Source: Ruegeria halocynthiae (GTDB lineage Bacteria > Pseudomonadota > Alphaproteobacteria > Rhodobacterales > Rhodobacteraceae). Taken from it: a stretch of 64,000 nucleotides of DNA. A program made the translations under genes and the position numbers. Each line of letters begins with the position of its first letter. The first letter of the stretch is position 1. The notes under the pieces are model-generated. The model saw only the letters and a program-made list of their open reading frames with translations, was not told the origin of the DNA and searched no databases. Where the stretch lies: contig NZ_FNNP01000009.1 in the NCBI RefSeq assembly GCF_900106805.1, positions 1 through 64,000 on the forward strand, given 5' to 3'. Below are positions 46,558 to 55,275 of the stretch, in pieces.

Positions 46558-47637
46558 ATGTCGAACCAGCAATTCGAAGCTTTGATTCAGGAAACTCAGA
46601 CCAAGGTGCGCGAAAGCCAATCGCAGATCGAAGGGCTGACTTCGCGGATTGAGGCTGCGCGTGCCAAGATTGGTACGGCTGAGGCGGATATCGACATCGA
46701 GAATGCTACGCTGGAAGACGTGCACGCCCATACCGAGGTGATGAACGCCAATATCGCCGAGTTGATCATGGGGCTTGATGACGTCACCAGCGCGTTTTCC
46801 AAGGATTTCGACGAAATGCGCTCGAAATCCGGGTGGGAGAGCTTTGTTGGCATCTTTTCCAAGGGCAAATCCGAATCGATGCGGCAAGAGCGGATGCGCA
46901 CCGCCAATATCGACGATAAGCTGCAGGACCTGATCGCCAAGTCGGATGTGATCGTGAAACTGCTGGAGGGTCAGCTATCCGTGCTGGAAGAACAGCGCGT
47001 GAAGGTCGAGGACAACCTGAGCGGCACTCTGGACGACCGCGAGGCCACCGTGGCCGAGCTGGAGGCGTTACGCGCCGAGATTCAGGGCATGGACCCGACG
47101 ATTATCACGCTGGAGAACAAGATCAGCGTCGAACAGGACGCCGCCGCGCGCACCCAGCTGGAAACCGAACTGGCCGAACTGAACAAGCAATACAACGCCA
47201 AGGTTCAGGAAGAGCAGGTCAAGCTGGCCAAGTCGCAAACGCTGGAACGCTATATCGAAAAGGGCAAGACCTGGGTCGATTCACTGCAAAACCAGGCGGC
47301 GACGCAGATGGTGCTGATCAACAAGCTGCAGACAGACACGCAACAGCGTGTGGTGCTGTATGATGCCCTGACCAAATCGCTGAAAACCGCGCAGCAGCAG
47401 GACGTGGCCCACCGCATCAACGAGATCGGCGTGCAGACGGATCAAGAGGCGCAAACCGCCATGGCCGCCATCGGCACCGCTACCAACCAGAAAATGGCCG
47501 ACATGCTTGAGGCGCATGAGGATCACATGGTCTTTGCCCGCGACGTGCTGGAGAAAAAGGCCAAGGCGGACGAACGCTTTGCACGTCGCTTTGCCTCGAT
47601 TGTCGAGAAGCATGATAAGAACTTGTATGGGGGGTGA
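46558..47637 (+). CDS. TelA-like long coiled-coil protein, first gene of the unknown operon
   Basis: 359 residues, ATG 46558 with AGGA upstream. Almost entirely helical with long heptad regions (about 8-60 and 120-290). The middle part (SFVGIFSKGKSESMRQERM) and the run TLERYIEKGKTWVDSLQNQA resemble the toxic-anion-resistance (TelA) family, which has similar length and a central coiled coil; the similarity is by eye. No membrane segment. TelA proteins are known beside AAA+ ATPases and tellurite-stress genes. Here an AAA+ ATPase lies three large genes downstream in the same operon, so the coiled coil may be its partner or substrate. Confidence 0.6.
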   Translation: MSNQQFEALIQETQTKVRESQSQIEGLTSRIEAARAKIGTAEADIDIENATLEDVHAHTEVMNANIAELIMGLDDVTSAFSKDFDEMRSKSGWESFVGIFSKGKSESMRQERMRTANIDDKLQDLIAKSDVIVKLLEGQLSVLEEQRVKVEDNLSGTLDDREATVAELEALRAEIQGMDPTIITLENKISVEQDAAARTQLETELAELNKQYNAKVQEEQVKLAKSQTLERYIEKGKTWVDSLQNQAATQMVLINKLQTDTQQRVVLYDALTKSLKTAQQQDVAHRINEIGVQTDQEAQTAMAAIGTATNQKMADMLEAHEDHMVFARDVLEKKAKADERFARRFASIVEKHDKNLYGG

Positions 47638-47918
47638 ACCATACGGCGGGTTTCGACGTGGCAAAAGATGTACTTATTCTACTGCTAAAATTGCTTGCGA
47701 TGTGCGGGTGCCTTGTAGCGGCCATGCTAGTTATATTCTTCGTATCCCATAGATTTTTGGGTGAGTACAAATTCTTGTTCCTGTTGGTGAACCTAGCTGT
47801 CGGTCTCGGTAGCTTTTGCGCCCTTCTGTACTCGATGGGGATGCTCAAAGAAGAAATGCAGAAAATCGAAAAGAAACATCGTCCGTGGCTTTTTGATCAG
47901 CTTGGGAACCGTAAATGA
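47634..47918 (+). CDS. Small membrane protein (two helices), operon gene 2
   Basis: 94 residues from a GTG overlapping the upstream stop (GTGA). Two helices: about 13-37 (LILLLKLLAMCGCLVAAMLV) and 48-68 (FLFLLVNLAVGLGSFCALLY), then a charged C-terminal tail. No family recognised. Visibly more A+T-rich than the coiled-coil gene before it. Confidence 0.65.
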   Translation: MNHTAGFDVAKDVLILLLKLLAMCGCLVAAMLVIFFVSHRFLGEYKFLFLLVNLAVGLGSFCALLYSMGMLKEEMQKIEKKHRPWLFDQLGNRK

Positions 47919-48148
47919 AAATTTCTGATTTCAGACTAATTGGCCGACCGAGATCAGTGCCTGAATGGATCTACCAAATGGTCGTGGCAACATTGTTTGT
48001 GCTCGGCCTAATTTGGATTTGGCCGGAATCAACAGCTAGCTATGTTGGGATATACGCGGCGGTCTGCGTTGGTAGCCTAGTCAATTTGTATCTCATTGTT
48101 AAAAATACCAAAAAGGTAATAACTGAAGAAGTCGCCGAGGATGACTGA
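47915..48148 (+). CDS. Small membrane protein (two helices), operon gene 3
   Basis: 77 residues; the ATG overlaps the previous stop (ATGA). Helices at about 20-38 (VVATLFVLGLIWIWPES) and 43-63 (YVGIYAAVCVGSLVNLYLIV). The last 60 bases before its end are very A+T-rich (21 of 60 G+C in line 48061-48120 by hand count). It overlaps the next gene by 8 bases. Confidence 0.6.
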   Translation: MKISDFRLIGRPRSVPEWIYQMVVATLFVLGLIWIWPESTASYVGIYAAVCVGSLVNLYLIVKNTKKVITEEVAEDD

Positions 48149-49259
48149 CCCCACCCAAGACCATGTCGGCTTGACCGACACTTTCGCCTCGCGCCGCTAT
48201 TTCCGCAAATTCGAGGTGATCACTGTCCACCTCCTGCGCGTGGCCGCGACGATGGAGGCAGAGGGCGCGATCAGCAAGCAGGAGGTGCGGATCGTGTCGC
48301 GCTACCTCTCGGGGCTGCTCTACACCTTCCGCGCGCTGTCTATGAAATACCTGCTGGTCGGGCGCGATACGGGGCGTTTTTTTGGCAGCCTCGCCATGGA
48401 CAAGCGCGACAGCGGGTTTCCCGTGGCGGCCGAATTGCTGACCATGGCCAACGACGCGCAGCAGGCGCAGGTACATCTGGCGAATATGCCCACGGAAGAC
48501 GACCTGAAAACCGACATGGTGCGGACGATCATTGGGGATCAGGCAATCCCCACCAAGCTGCAATTCGCGCTGTCCCAAAGGCTCTATTACGAGGAATTGC
48601 TGAAAGGTCAGCTGTTCTGGGCCCGCAACGATCCCGAATGTCACTGGATCGGCAATAAGGGAGAGCGGCGCAAGTTCATGATCCACTGGGCGGTCTATGA
48701 CAGCCAGATCAACCTGCCGGTCATCTACCTGATGCAGCTCGAGGATAGTGGCAAAACCGCCCTGCCGAAAGACCAACGCCGCTGGCCCGAGGTGCAGGCC
48801 CATCTGATGGCGCAGTCTCTGGGCGGGCTGAAATTGGTCACCATCGCCAAGGGCTTCGATCAGGATTTCGACGACCTGCACCCAAAACACATGCGTCGTA
48901 TCCATGTGGGGCCCATGTACTCCTCGGCCTATACCGAGCAATCCGGCCCTCTGAGGCAGGTGCTGGAGGACGCGCAATCTCCGCAAGGTCAGGACTGGGC
49001 GCTGGCATGGACAACCGAGGAACTGGAAAGCGAAGAGGTGATCGAAGAACGCGCCGGATGGTTTTCTACCGTTGAGCGCGAGGTCTTTGCGTTGGACCCA
49101 TTCGGTGGGCAGGGGGCCGAGACCGGGGCCACCCGCACGCAGCGCTCGATCATCCTGCCCCAGCGTCCTTTTCAGGTTCTGGCCGAACGCAACCCGCCGG
49201 GATTTACCGATGTGCGCAAATTTGTGGTCAGCAAAGCTGGGCAGGTGTTGAGGTATTAG
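48141..49259 (+). CDS. Soluble protein of unknown function, operon gene 4
   Basis: 372 residues with no signal peptide or membrane segment. Overlaps gene 3 by 8 bases. No domain recognised. It has a helical N-terminal half (ITVHLLRVAATMEAEGAI, VSRYLSGLLYTFRAL) and a C-terminal half with WSTVEREVFALDP-like and RPFQVLAERNPPGF segments. G+C content is clearly higher than the small flanking genes (39 of 60 in line 48781-48840 by hand count). Confidence 0.7.
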   Translation: MTDPTQDHVGLTDTFASRRYFRKFEVITVHLLRVAATMEAEGAISKQEVRIVSRYLSGLLYTFRALSMKYLLVGRDTGRFFGSLAMDKRDSGFPVAAELLTMANDAQQAQVHLANMPTEDDLKTDMVRTIIGDQAIPTKLQFALSQRLYYEELLKGQLFWARNDPECHWIGNKGERRKFMIHWAVYDSQINLPVIYLMQLEDSGKTALPKDQRRWPEVQAHLMAQSLGGLKLVTIAKGFDQDFDDLHPKHMRRIHVGPMYSSAYTEQSGPLRQVLEDAQSPQGQDWALAWTTEELESEEVIEERAGWFSTVEREVFALDPFGGQGAETGATRTQRSIILPQRPFQVLAERNPPGFTDVRKFVVSKAGQVLRY

Positions 49260-49583
49260 ATGATAAGGAACGCATTGCTTATCTTTCTGTCAATGACACT
49301 CGCATCCTGTGGGGTCGACTTCCCAGCAAAACGAGATTGGTTCGAGCGGCAGAGTCAGATCGGAACCTCTGTTATAGAGTTTAGGGAAAAGATGGCCAAG
49401 CGAGGAATCGATCAAATGGACGGCGAAGCCTTACGATACAGAGCCGGGATTGAGGCGTCTGAAAGCCAAGAATGTTACCAGATGCCCCCGGCGTATCTTG
49501 GTGGATTCTATTTGGGCTGCATCAGCATTGATGATGCCGGAGTAATTTCGAACAGCACTTTCTCTAGCTATGCATATTGGTGA
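49260..49583 (+). CDS. Small lipoprotein, operon gene 5
   Basis: 107 residues; the ATG directly follows the upstream TAG. A lipobox (LASC, Cys17) ends a short signal sequence, so the mature protein is lipid-anchored. The soluble part has three more cysteines (SQECYQ, GCISI). Lower G+C than neighbours. Family not recognised. A 3-base gap separates it from the AAA+ gene. Confidence 0.65.
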   Translation: MIRNALLIFLSMTLASCGVDFPAKRDWFERQSQIGTSVIEFREKMAKRGIDQMDGEALRYRAGIEASESQECYQMPPAYLGGFYLGCISIDDAGVISNSTFSSYAYW

Positions 49584-49586
49584 ATC

Positions 49587-51533
49587 ATGAGTTTAACGTC
49601 AGATCAGATGGAATTGCGCGAAGACGATATTCGCAAACATTACCCGGCGGCGACCGCCTTGCTGAATGGATTCGAGCATGCGCCTCGGATCGCAAAGGCA
49701 GTTGAGTCCGCCATTGAACGCTCACCGGGTGTTTCGACCGGACGGCGGTTCCGGTCCACCACCCCGGGGCTGGTGACACGCCGGACCGTACGGGCCGATG
49801 GGATACATCTGGTTGAACGGATCGAGGCGTCGGATGATGGGGATGCGCTGGTTTCGCCGCCTCAGGCCACTACGCAACAGGCAATCCGCCGTGCCATAGC
49901 CATCGCACTGGCCGTCGCCGAGTCTTATGCGGAACAGACCCCGCTGGCAGACCTGAAACGTGCGAACCTTGCGGGCGATCTGCCAGCCGCGCGCAAGACC
50001 GAGTTTTCGGAACTGCTGACCGCCGAGGCTCTGATCACGTCGCATACCTTTGGTAATGCGCTGGCCTATCTGATGTCCTCACATCTGGGCGAGACCACCG
50101 TCGATATCGGCGAGATCGAAGAGGTCCTGACTGATAACGGCCAACTCGCCCTGCACGGAGCATTGTGGGAGCTGGACCAGACACTGGCCAAGCACGCCCC
50201 CGACGATGCCCACCTGATCGCGGCCACCAGCGCCTATGCCGAACAACTGATGGACAAGGCCGCCCTGCGCGCCCAGTCTGCAGGCCATCTGGCCCCGTTC
50301 CAGAACGCTGCCTGGCATATTGAGGCTGATGACCTGACGATCCGGGGGTTCGAACCGGCCTCGAAGGCCAAATCCACAACCCTGACCATGACGTTCAAGA
50401 AACCGAACGAGGTGGTCGGCAACCATATCGCCAAATATCAGGCGATGAAGCTGGCCAAGATGGTGATGGCCTATGACTTCGACCGCCGCCTGAACCCGTT
50501 TGCTGAGCTCGGCGGGTTCATCTTTACCTTCATGGGCGATGGCAAACCGGGCACCGGCAAGACCACTCTGATCCAGATGATGGCCGGGCTGATCAACGAC
50601 TATTGCCAGAACGCAGGCTATCCGTTCCGCTATCAGAACCTCAGCACCGACAATATCGACAGTTATCAGGGCAAATCCGGCCAAAACGCCAAGGCGTTTA
50701 TCCACACGATCATCGACCCCTCGGTCATCGGCTTCGGTACCATCGACGATATTGACCAATTGGCCGGCAAACGCGGCGACCGGCAATCGTCAGCCGGTCA
50801 GCTGGAAATCACCGCTGTACTGATGGAGAGCTTTGCGGGCGCCAACACCGTCGTGCGGGGCAACTGCACCTTTGGCATGTTCTCGAACTACCCTGAAAAT
50901 GTGGACGACGCCCTGCGTCAACGGGCGGGCGCGCGGTTCCTGGTGGACGGGCCGCAAACGCGTGAGGATTATATCGACATCCTGCACCTGCTGATGGGCC
51001 GCAACCACGACATCCCGTTGGGCGAACACGAAGCCTATGCCGCGCAGGAAATCAAAAAGGCCGTCGCCGCCAGTTTCGAAAGCCATTCCCGCCCCCATGA
51101 AGAGGCTCTATTGCAAGTCTATGAACGGATTCAGGGTCAGATCGGTCAGATGGATACGATTGCCAAGATGGGGGCGTATCTGAAGGCGATCCAGCAGGCG
51201 GATGAGCGCTTTACCGGCCGCGCGATCAAGAACATCACCGACGCGGTCAAGGTCCGCGCGATGGACTTTGAGCTGCCCGACGAATGGATGGAAAAACCCG
51301 ACCTGTTCCTGTTCCGCGACTACGACATCAAGAAGGCCATGATCGAGGACCTGCGTCAGCCGATCACGGTCGAGATGGTTATGCAAGAGATCAACCGCTA
51401 CGCCGACAGCGAATTCCGCTATGCCGACAAGAGTGACGAGGTCGCCATCGAAAACGCCATCCGCCAGATGGGCCGGATGGAAGAGGCCAAGCGGCGGTAT
51501 TTGGAGGGGAAGGATCAGGGGGCAAACCCATGA
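49587..51533 (+). CDS. AAA+ ATPase, operon gene 6
   Basis: 648 residues, ATG 49587. The N-terminal 300 residues are family-specific and helical. Walker A is GDGKPGTGKTTL (residues 317-328), Walker B-like IGFGTIDDIDQL (about 381-392), and a sensor-1-to-arginine-finger stretch reads MFSNYPENVDDALRQRAGAR (431-450), as in classical AAA modules. A C-terminal helical lid follows, rich in KAIQQADERFTGRAIKN-type helices. No membrane helix. It is the likely motor of the operon; substrate unknown. Confidence 0.88.
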   Translation: MSLTSDQMELREDDIRKHYPAATALLNGFEHAPRIAKAVESAIERSPGVSTGRRFRSTTPGLVTRRTVRADGIHLVERIEASDDGDALVSPPQATTQQAIRRAIAIALAVAESYAEQTPLADLKRANLAGDLPAARKTEFSELLTAEALITSHTFGNALAYLMSSHLGETTVDIGEIEEVLTDNGQLALHGALWELDQTLAKHAPDDAHLIAATSAYAEQLMDKAALRAQSAGHLAPFQNAAWHIEADDLTIRGFEPASKAKSTTLTMTFKKPNEVVGNHIAKYQAMKLAKMVMAYDFDRRLNPFAELGGFIFTFMGDGKPGTGKTTLIQMMAGLINDYCQNAGYPFRYQNLSTDNIDSYQGKSGQNAKAFIHTIIDPSVIGFGTIDDIDQLAGKRGDRQSSAGQLEITAVLMESFAGANTVVRGNCTFGMFSNYPENVDDALRQRAGARFLVDGPQTREDYIDILHLLMGRNHDIPLGEHEAYAAQEIKKAVAASFESHSRPHEEALLQVYERIQGQIGQMDTIAKMGAYLKAIQQADERFTGRAIKNITDAVKVRAMDFELPDEWMEKPDLFLFRDYDIKKAMIEDLRQPITVEMVMQEINRYADSEFRYADKSDEVAIENAIRQMGRMEEAKRRYLEGKDQGANP

Positions 51534-51877
51534 CAGCGTTGGTAATGGCAACATTTCCGTTGATGTTAATTCTCGGCATTATGTCAGGTTGCTTTTTGAC
51601 GAAGCTCCTGCTCGGTCTCGTGTTGCCCGTTGAACTAGGAGAGTACACACCTCCAACAGTTTTGCTTTGGAGTTTCCTGAGCGTCGCTATTGGCGTTTTC
51701 ACTGGGTTGTTACCTTGGTACTTCGGCTTCAATTGGTTTTGGACCCAAGTGGATTTCCGTTTCTTTATCGGAGCTTTTCCATGGGTTGAGCATGTTTGGG
51801 TTGCCATGTCGGCACCTATTTGGTTCGGAATTTACTGGGCCATAAAACTGCAACGAAATAGCGGTGAGTCAGCATGA
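51530..51877 (+). CDS. Small membrane protein, operon gene 7
   Basis: 115 residues; start overlaps the AAA+ stop (ATGA), and its stop overlaps the next start. Three or four helices (FPLMLILGIMSGCFLTKLLL, LLWSFLSVAIGVFTGLL, VWVAMSAPIWFGIYWAI). Lower G+C than its neighbours. Family not recognised. Confidence 0.6.
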   Translation: MTALVMATFPLMLILGIMSGCFLTKLLLGLVLPVELGEYTPPTVLLWSFLSVAIGVFTGLLPWYFGFNWFWTQVDFRFFIGAFPWVEHVWVAMSAPIWFGIYWAIKLQRNSGESA

Positions 51878-53211
51878 TCCGCCTCATCGAAAAAGGCCTG
51901 ATGTTTGGCAACCTTGTCCACATCTCCAGCCCGGCTCTGGTCGAGCGGTATAACCGCGCGTTGCAGCATCTGGCGGGCAAGACCACGGCGCTGATGGATT
52001 TTCATGTCGATATCTCGGGCTATTCGCCAGAGGTGGGGATTGAGCTGGAGGATGAGCTCTACCTCAACCCCAATGGGGTCAACCGGCAGTTCATCCTGCT
52101 GACGACCGAGCAGAAACGCGCACCGTTGCTGAACGTCAAATTCTCGACCTCGCGCGATATCCTGCGCGAATTCATCGAGGTGAACGAGGCGCAGTTGTTC
52201 GCCCTGACCGCCACCGATGCGGTGGCCGGAGAATTGGTGAACTCGGTCATCAAACTCACCACGCCCCGCGATCTGTTCAACATCCAGAAGATCGAGATTG
52301 AGGCTGACACCGCAGGTGGCACCTTGCTCAAGGCCCAGCAATTGGCAGGCATGGTCGAGCAGTTCAAAACGGAAGAGGATGCCTGGTTCGACGACGTGTT
52401 GATCGCCAAGATGATCGAGACGGCCAAGGAAACCGGAGACGTCACCCGCAACCCCGTGCACCTGCGCCATACCGCGTTCGAGCAGCGCAATTTCTGGACG
52501 GCACATTTCGGGGGGCTGTATCTGTTTCCTGATCTGGATCACCCGGCGGCAATCTGCATGGGCGATAAGCCTGACAACCTGCCGATCAAATACGCCTTTG
52601 AACCGTCACAGCGGAACCAGATTGCCAAATTCCTCGACTATAACGATCTGGTTGAACCCATCGTCAAAGCACGCGGCGTGGATGCCGCCGCGATCCTGCA
52701 GCAGAAGATGGATTTTCTGACCGTTGCCGCCGCCGCAGATGCAGATGTAGATCTGACAGGACTGGACCGCAGCGACATGCGGCGGCTTGCGCGAAACCAC
52801 TCGGACCGCCTGCCCGAGGCCTATCATGGGCTTGCACAACTGTTGCGCTGGGCGACGGATGGTGGGCGCTGGCCCCGCATCACCTCGGACCATGCGGCGT
52901 ATTTCTATACGCTGCGTGCGGCGAACACGCCAAACCGCGATCTGGTGAACATGCTGCTGGCCGAGCTGGCCCCGCTGGACCCACGTCAGCTGTTCATCTG
53001 TCACAAGGAGCTGTTCTACAGCACCTACGCCAAATGGCCTGAAAGCAAGAAAGCCTATGTTGCCGACTTCCTCGCGCGCGAGTATCAGGTGGACAAGGCC
53101 GGTTCGCGCGCTGCGTTGTTCGGGCATGAGCCGGATATGAGCGGGGAGGACCGGGTCAGTGATGCGGTGATCTCGCGCGTTGGCCCATGGGGTGTGGTCG
53201 GGAGGAATTAG
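51874..53211 (+). CDS. Soluble protein of unknown function (DUF6638-like), operon gene 8
   Basis: 445 residues, ATGA overlap with gene 7. No membrane helices. The N-terminus IRLIEKGLMFGNLVHISSPA and the segments DFHVDISGYSPEVGIE and YLFPDLDHPAAICMGDKPDN look like the roseobacter family I know as DUF6638; this is from memory. No catalytic motif seen. Probably an adaptor or effector for the AAA+ protein. Confidence 0.65.
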   Translation: MIRLIEKGLMFGNLVHISSPALVERYNRALQHLAGKTTALMDFHVDISGYSPEVGIELEDELYLNPNGVNRQFILLTTEQKRAPLLNVKFSTSRDILREFIEVNEAQLFALTATDAVAGELVNSVIKLTTPRDLFNIQKIEIEADTAGGTLLKAQQLAGMVEQFKTEEDAWFDDVLIAKMIETAKETGDVTRNPVHLRHTAFEQRNFWTAHFGGLYLFPDLDHPAAICMGDKPDNLPIKYAFEPSQRNQIAKFLDYNDLVEPIVKARGVDAAAILQQKMDFLTVAAAADADVDLTGLDRSDMRRLARNHSDRLPEAYHGLAQLLRWATDGGRWPRITSDHAAYFYTLRAANTPNRDLVNMLLAELAPLDPRQLFICHKELFYSTYAKWPESKKAYVADFLAREYQVDKAGSRAALFGHEPDMSGEDRVSDAVISRVGPWGVVGRN

Positions 53212-53212
53212 G

Positions 53213-53479
53213 ATGTTCGGAGCTATGCGCCTGTTTCTGATCCTGCTGGTCGCCCAGACGGTCGCCTATTTTGCGCTGTCCTACTATTCGCGTGGGATGC
53301 GTCGACGCAAGCTTGAGACGTGGTGGGACGAGAAAGGCAAAAAGGGCAACAAAGAAGCCTTTGTTGAACGCGGGTTGCATGTGTATGACAACTCGTTCCG
53401 GCGCAAACTGATCCTGGGTGTCTATATCGTGCCATGGGTGGCGATTGGCGCGCTGATCTATATCGTGAATTACATGTGA
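53213..53479 (+). CDS. Small membrane protein, operon gene 9
   Basis: 88 residues from the ATG at 53213, one base after the upstream TAG. An N-terminal helix (LFLILLVAQTVAYFALSYY), a charged middle and a C-terminal helix (LILGVYIVPWVAIGALIYIV). Confidence 0.65.
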   Translation: MFGAMRLFLILLVAQTVAYFALSYYSRGMRRRKLETWWDEKGKKGNKEAFVERGLHVYDNSFRRKLILGVYIVPWVAIGALIYIVNYM

Positions 53480-53489
53480 GGGTTACGGC

Positions 53490-54134
53490 ATGGCCTATGT
53501 GAAATGGGCATTCATTATCATCTTCTGGGGCACGATTGCCGTGATCCTGCAATATTCCCTGCCGCAGCACGATGTTGTGCGGATCGTCAACACCTACGAA
53601 GAACGTCAGGATCTTAACGATTGGACGCGGATTTTCTGGTCCGAGCCGGAGGACCAATCCACCAGTCTATCAAACCGAGATGTGCAGTTCATTCAAGCTG
53701 TGCGCACCAACGGTAAGCCCATTGTCTATCGCAACGAAGACACCGGTTGGGGCTGGCCGCCCTACTTCAAATTCGACACTGCGAACCTTTACACCGAGGC
53801 CAACGATGCAAAGTCGACCAAAGAAAATCCCGATTGGGTGGTCGTAACACATTACGGTTGGCGCAACGAGTTCATGTCGATCTTTCCCAATGCGATTTTC
53901 ATCCGGCATGTCGAAGGGCCTGATGTTCGCATCATACCCTGGTTCAACATCATCTTCCTGACGCTGTTTGCAGCCTTTGTGTGGGCAATCTGGGTTAGGT
54001 GGCGTCGATTCCGGCAAAAGAAAATCGATCCTGTTCTGGAGAACATGGAAGATGGACTTTACGCTGCAGGTGACGCGATTGATGAAAAACGCAAGGGTTT
54101 ACGCCGCTGGCTGGATAGTTGGAAATCCAAGTAA
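53490..54134 (+). CDS. Membrane protein with periplasmic domain, operon gene 10
   Basis: 214 residues, ATG 53490. One helix near the N-terminus (about 6-25), a soluble region of about 125 residues with several Trp, and a second helix at about 154-175 followed by a basic tail. Last gene of the operon; the next genes are convergent flagellar genes. Family not recognised. Confidence 0.65.
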   Translation: MAYVKWAFIIIFWGTIAVILQYSLPQHDVVRIVNTYEERQDLNDWTRIFWSEPEDQSTSLSNRDVQFIQAVRTNGKPIVYRNEDTGWGWPPYFKFDTANLYTEANDAKSTKENPDWVVVTHYGWRNEFMSIFPNAIFIRHVEGPDVRIIPWFNIIFLTLFAAFVWAIWVRWRRFRQKKIDPVLENMEDGLYAAGDAIDEKRKGLRRWLDSWKSK

Positions 54135-54180
54135 GTCAGATATCGGCGTAGTTCGTAGCAAAGCGCATTCGCTTGACCGC

Positions 54181-55275
54181 TCATCTGACGATGAACTCTG
54201 CGTGAAGCGCTCCGGCGGCCTTGATGGTTTTCAGGATATCGATCATGTCGCGTGGCGATACGCCCAAGGCGTTCAATCCGGCGACCACCTCGGAAAGAGT
54301 GGTTGCTTCGGGGATTTCTGCTAGCCCGGTTCCTTCTTCTTCCTCGATTCCAGCGAATGTGCGCGGAACAACCACAGTTTCGCCCCGGGCAAACGGATTG
54401 GGTTGAACTGCAATAGGGGCTTCCTCGACCGTAAGAGTTAAATTGCCCTGCGATACCGCCACGCGCGAAATTCTGACATCCTTACCCATGACGATAGTGC
54501 CGGACCTTTGATCCACAACGACGCGGGCCTTGCTTTCGGGTTCGACCAGAATGTTTTCAATCCGGCCGATGGCATGGGCGGTAGACGCCGTTCGGGTTGC
54601 GGCGATATTCAGCTCGACCGTGCCGGAATCGCGCATGATTGCAACGGCGCGATTGAATTCAGTGTTGATCGCCGCTTCGATACGCCCCGCAGTGGTGAAA
54701 TCGGGCTCGCGCAACGCCAGTCTGAGCAGTGTCAATGTCGAGAGTTCAAAATCAATCTCACGTTCGACCCGTGCCCCGGCTGGGATGACGCCTGATGTCG
54801 GGACCCCTCGCGTGACTGATGCCGCGTCACCTCCGACTGCTGTACCACCGGCAAGCACCGTACCTTGCGCCACGGCATAGATCTGACCATCCGCCGCATT
54901 CAGCGGAGTCATAATCAGTGTCCCCCCCAGCAGACCCTTGGAATCGCCGATGGCAGACACCGTCACATCAATTTGTCCACCGACACGTGCAAAGGGTGGC
55001 AGGCTGGCGGTGACCAACACAGCGGCCACGTTCTTGGGGCGAAAATCTTCGCCATTCACGTTTACTCCCAACCGCTCAAGTATGTTGGACATGATCTCTT
55101 CGGTGAAGGGAGAGTTGCGGAGGCCGTCGCCAGTACCATTCAAACCGACCACAAGGCCATAGCCGACCAGATCGTTGCCGCGCACACCGTCGAAATCCAC
55201 CAGATCTTTTAGGCGAATAGCACCTGCATTGGCGATGCAGGGTAAGATAATCAGAAGGAACGCGAGTATCTTCAT
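54181..55275 (-). CDS. flgI: Flagellar P-ring protein
   Basis: 364 residues with a signal peptide (residues 1-18, ANA). RLKDLVDFDGVRGNDLVGYG and VGLNGTGDGLRNSPFTEE are conserved P-ring motifs. It forms the peptidoglycan-level bushing of the rod. Its ATG overlaps the flgL stop by 4 bases. Confidence 0.96.
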   Translation of the reverse strand: MKILAFLLIILPCIANAGAIRLKDLVDFDGVRGNDLVGYGLVVGLNGTGDGLRNSPFTEEIMSNILERLGVNVNGEDFRPKNVAAVLVTASLPPFARVGGQIDVTVSAIGDSKGLLGGTLIMTPLNAADGQIYAVAQGTVLAGGTAVGGDAASVTRGVPTSGVIPAGARVEREIDFELSTLTLLRLALREPDFTTAGRIEAAINTEFNRAVAIMRDSGTVELNIAATRTASTAHAIGRIENILVEPESKARVVVDQRSGTIVMGKDVRISRVAVSQGNLTLTVEEAPIAVQPNPFARGETVVVPRTFAGIEEEEGTGLAEIPEATTLSEVVAGLNALGVSPRDMIDILKTIKAAGALHAEFIVR

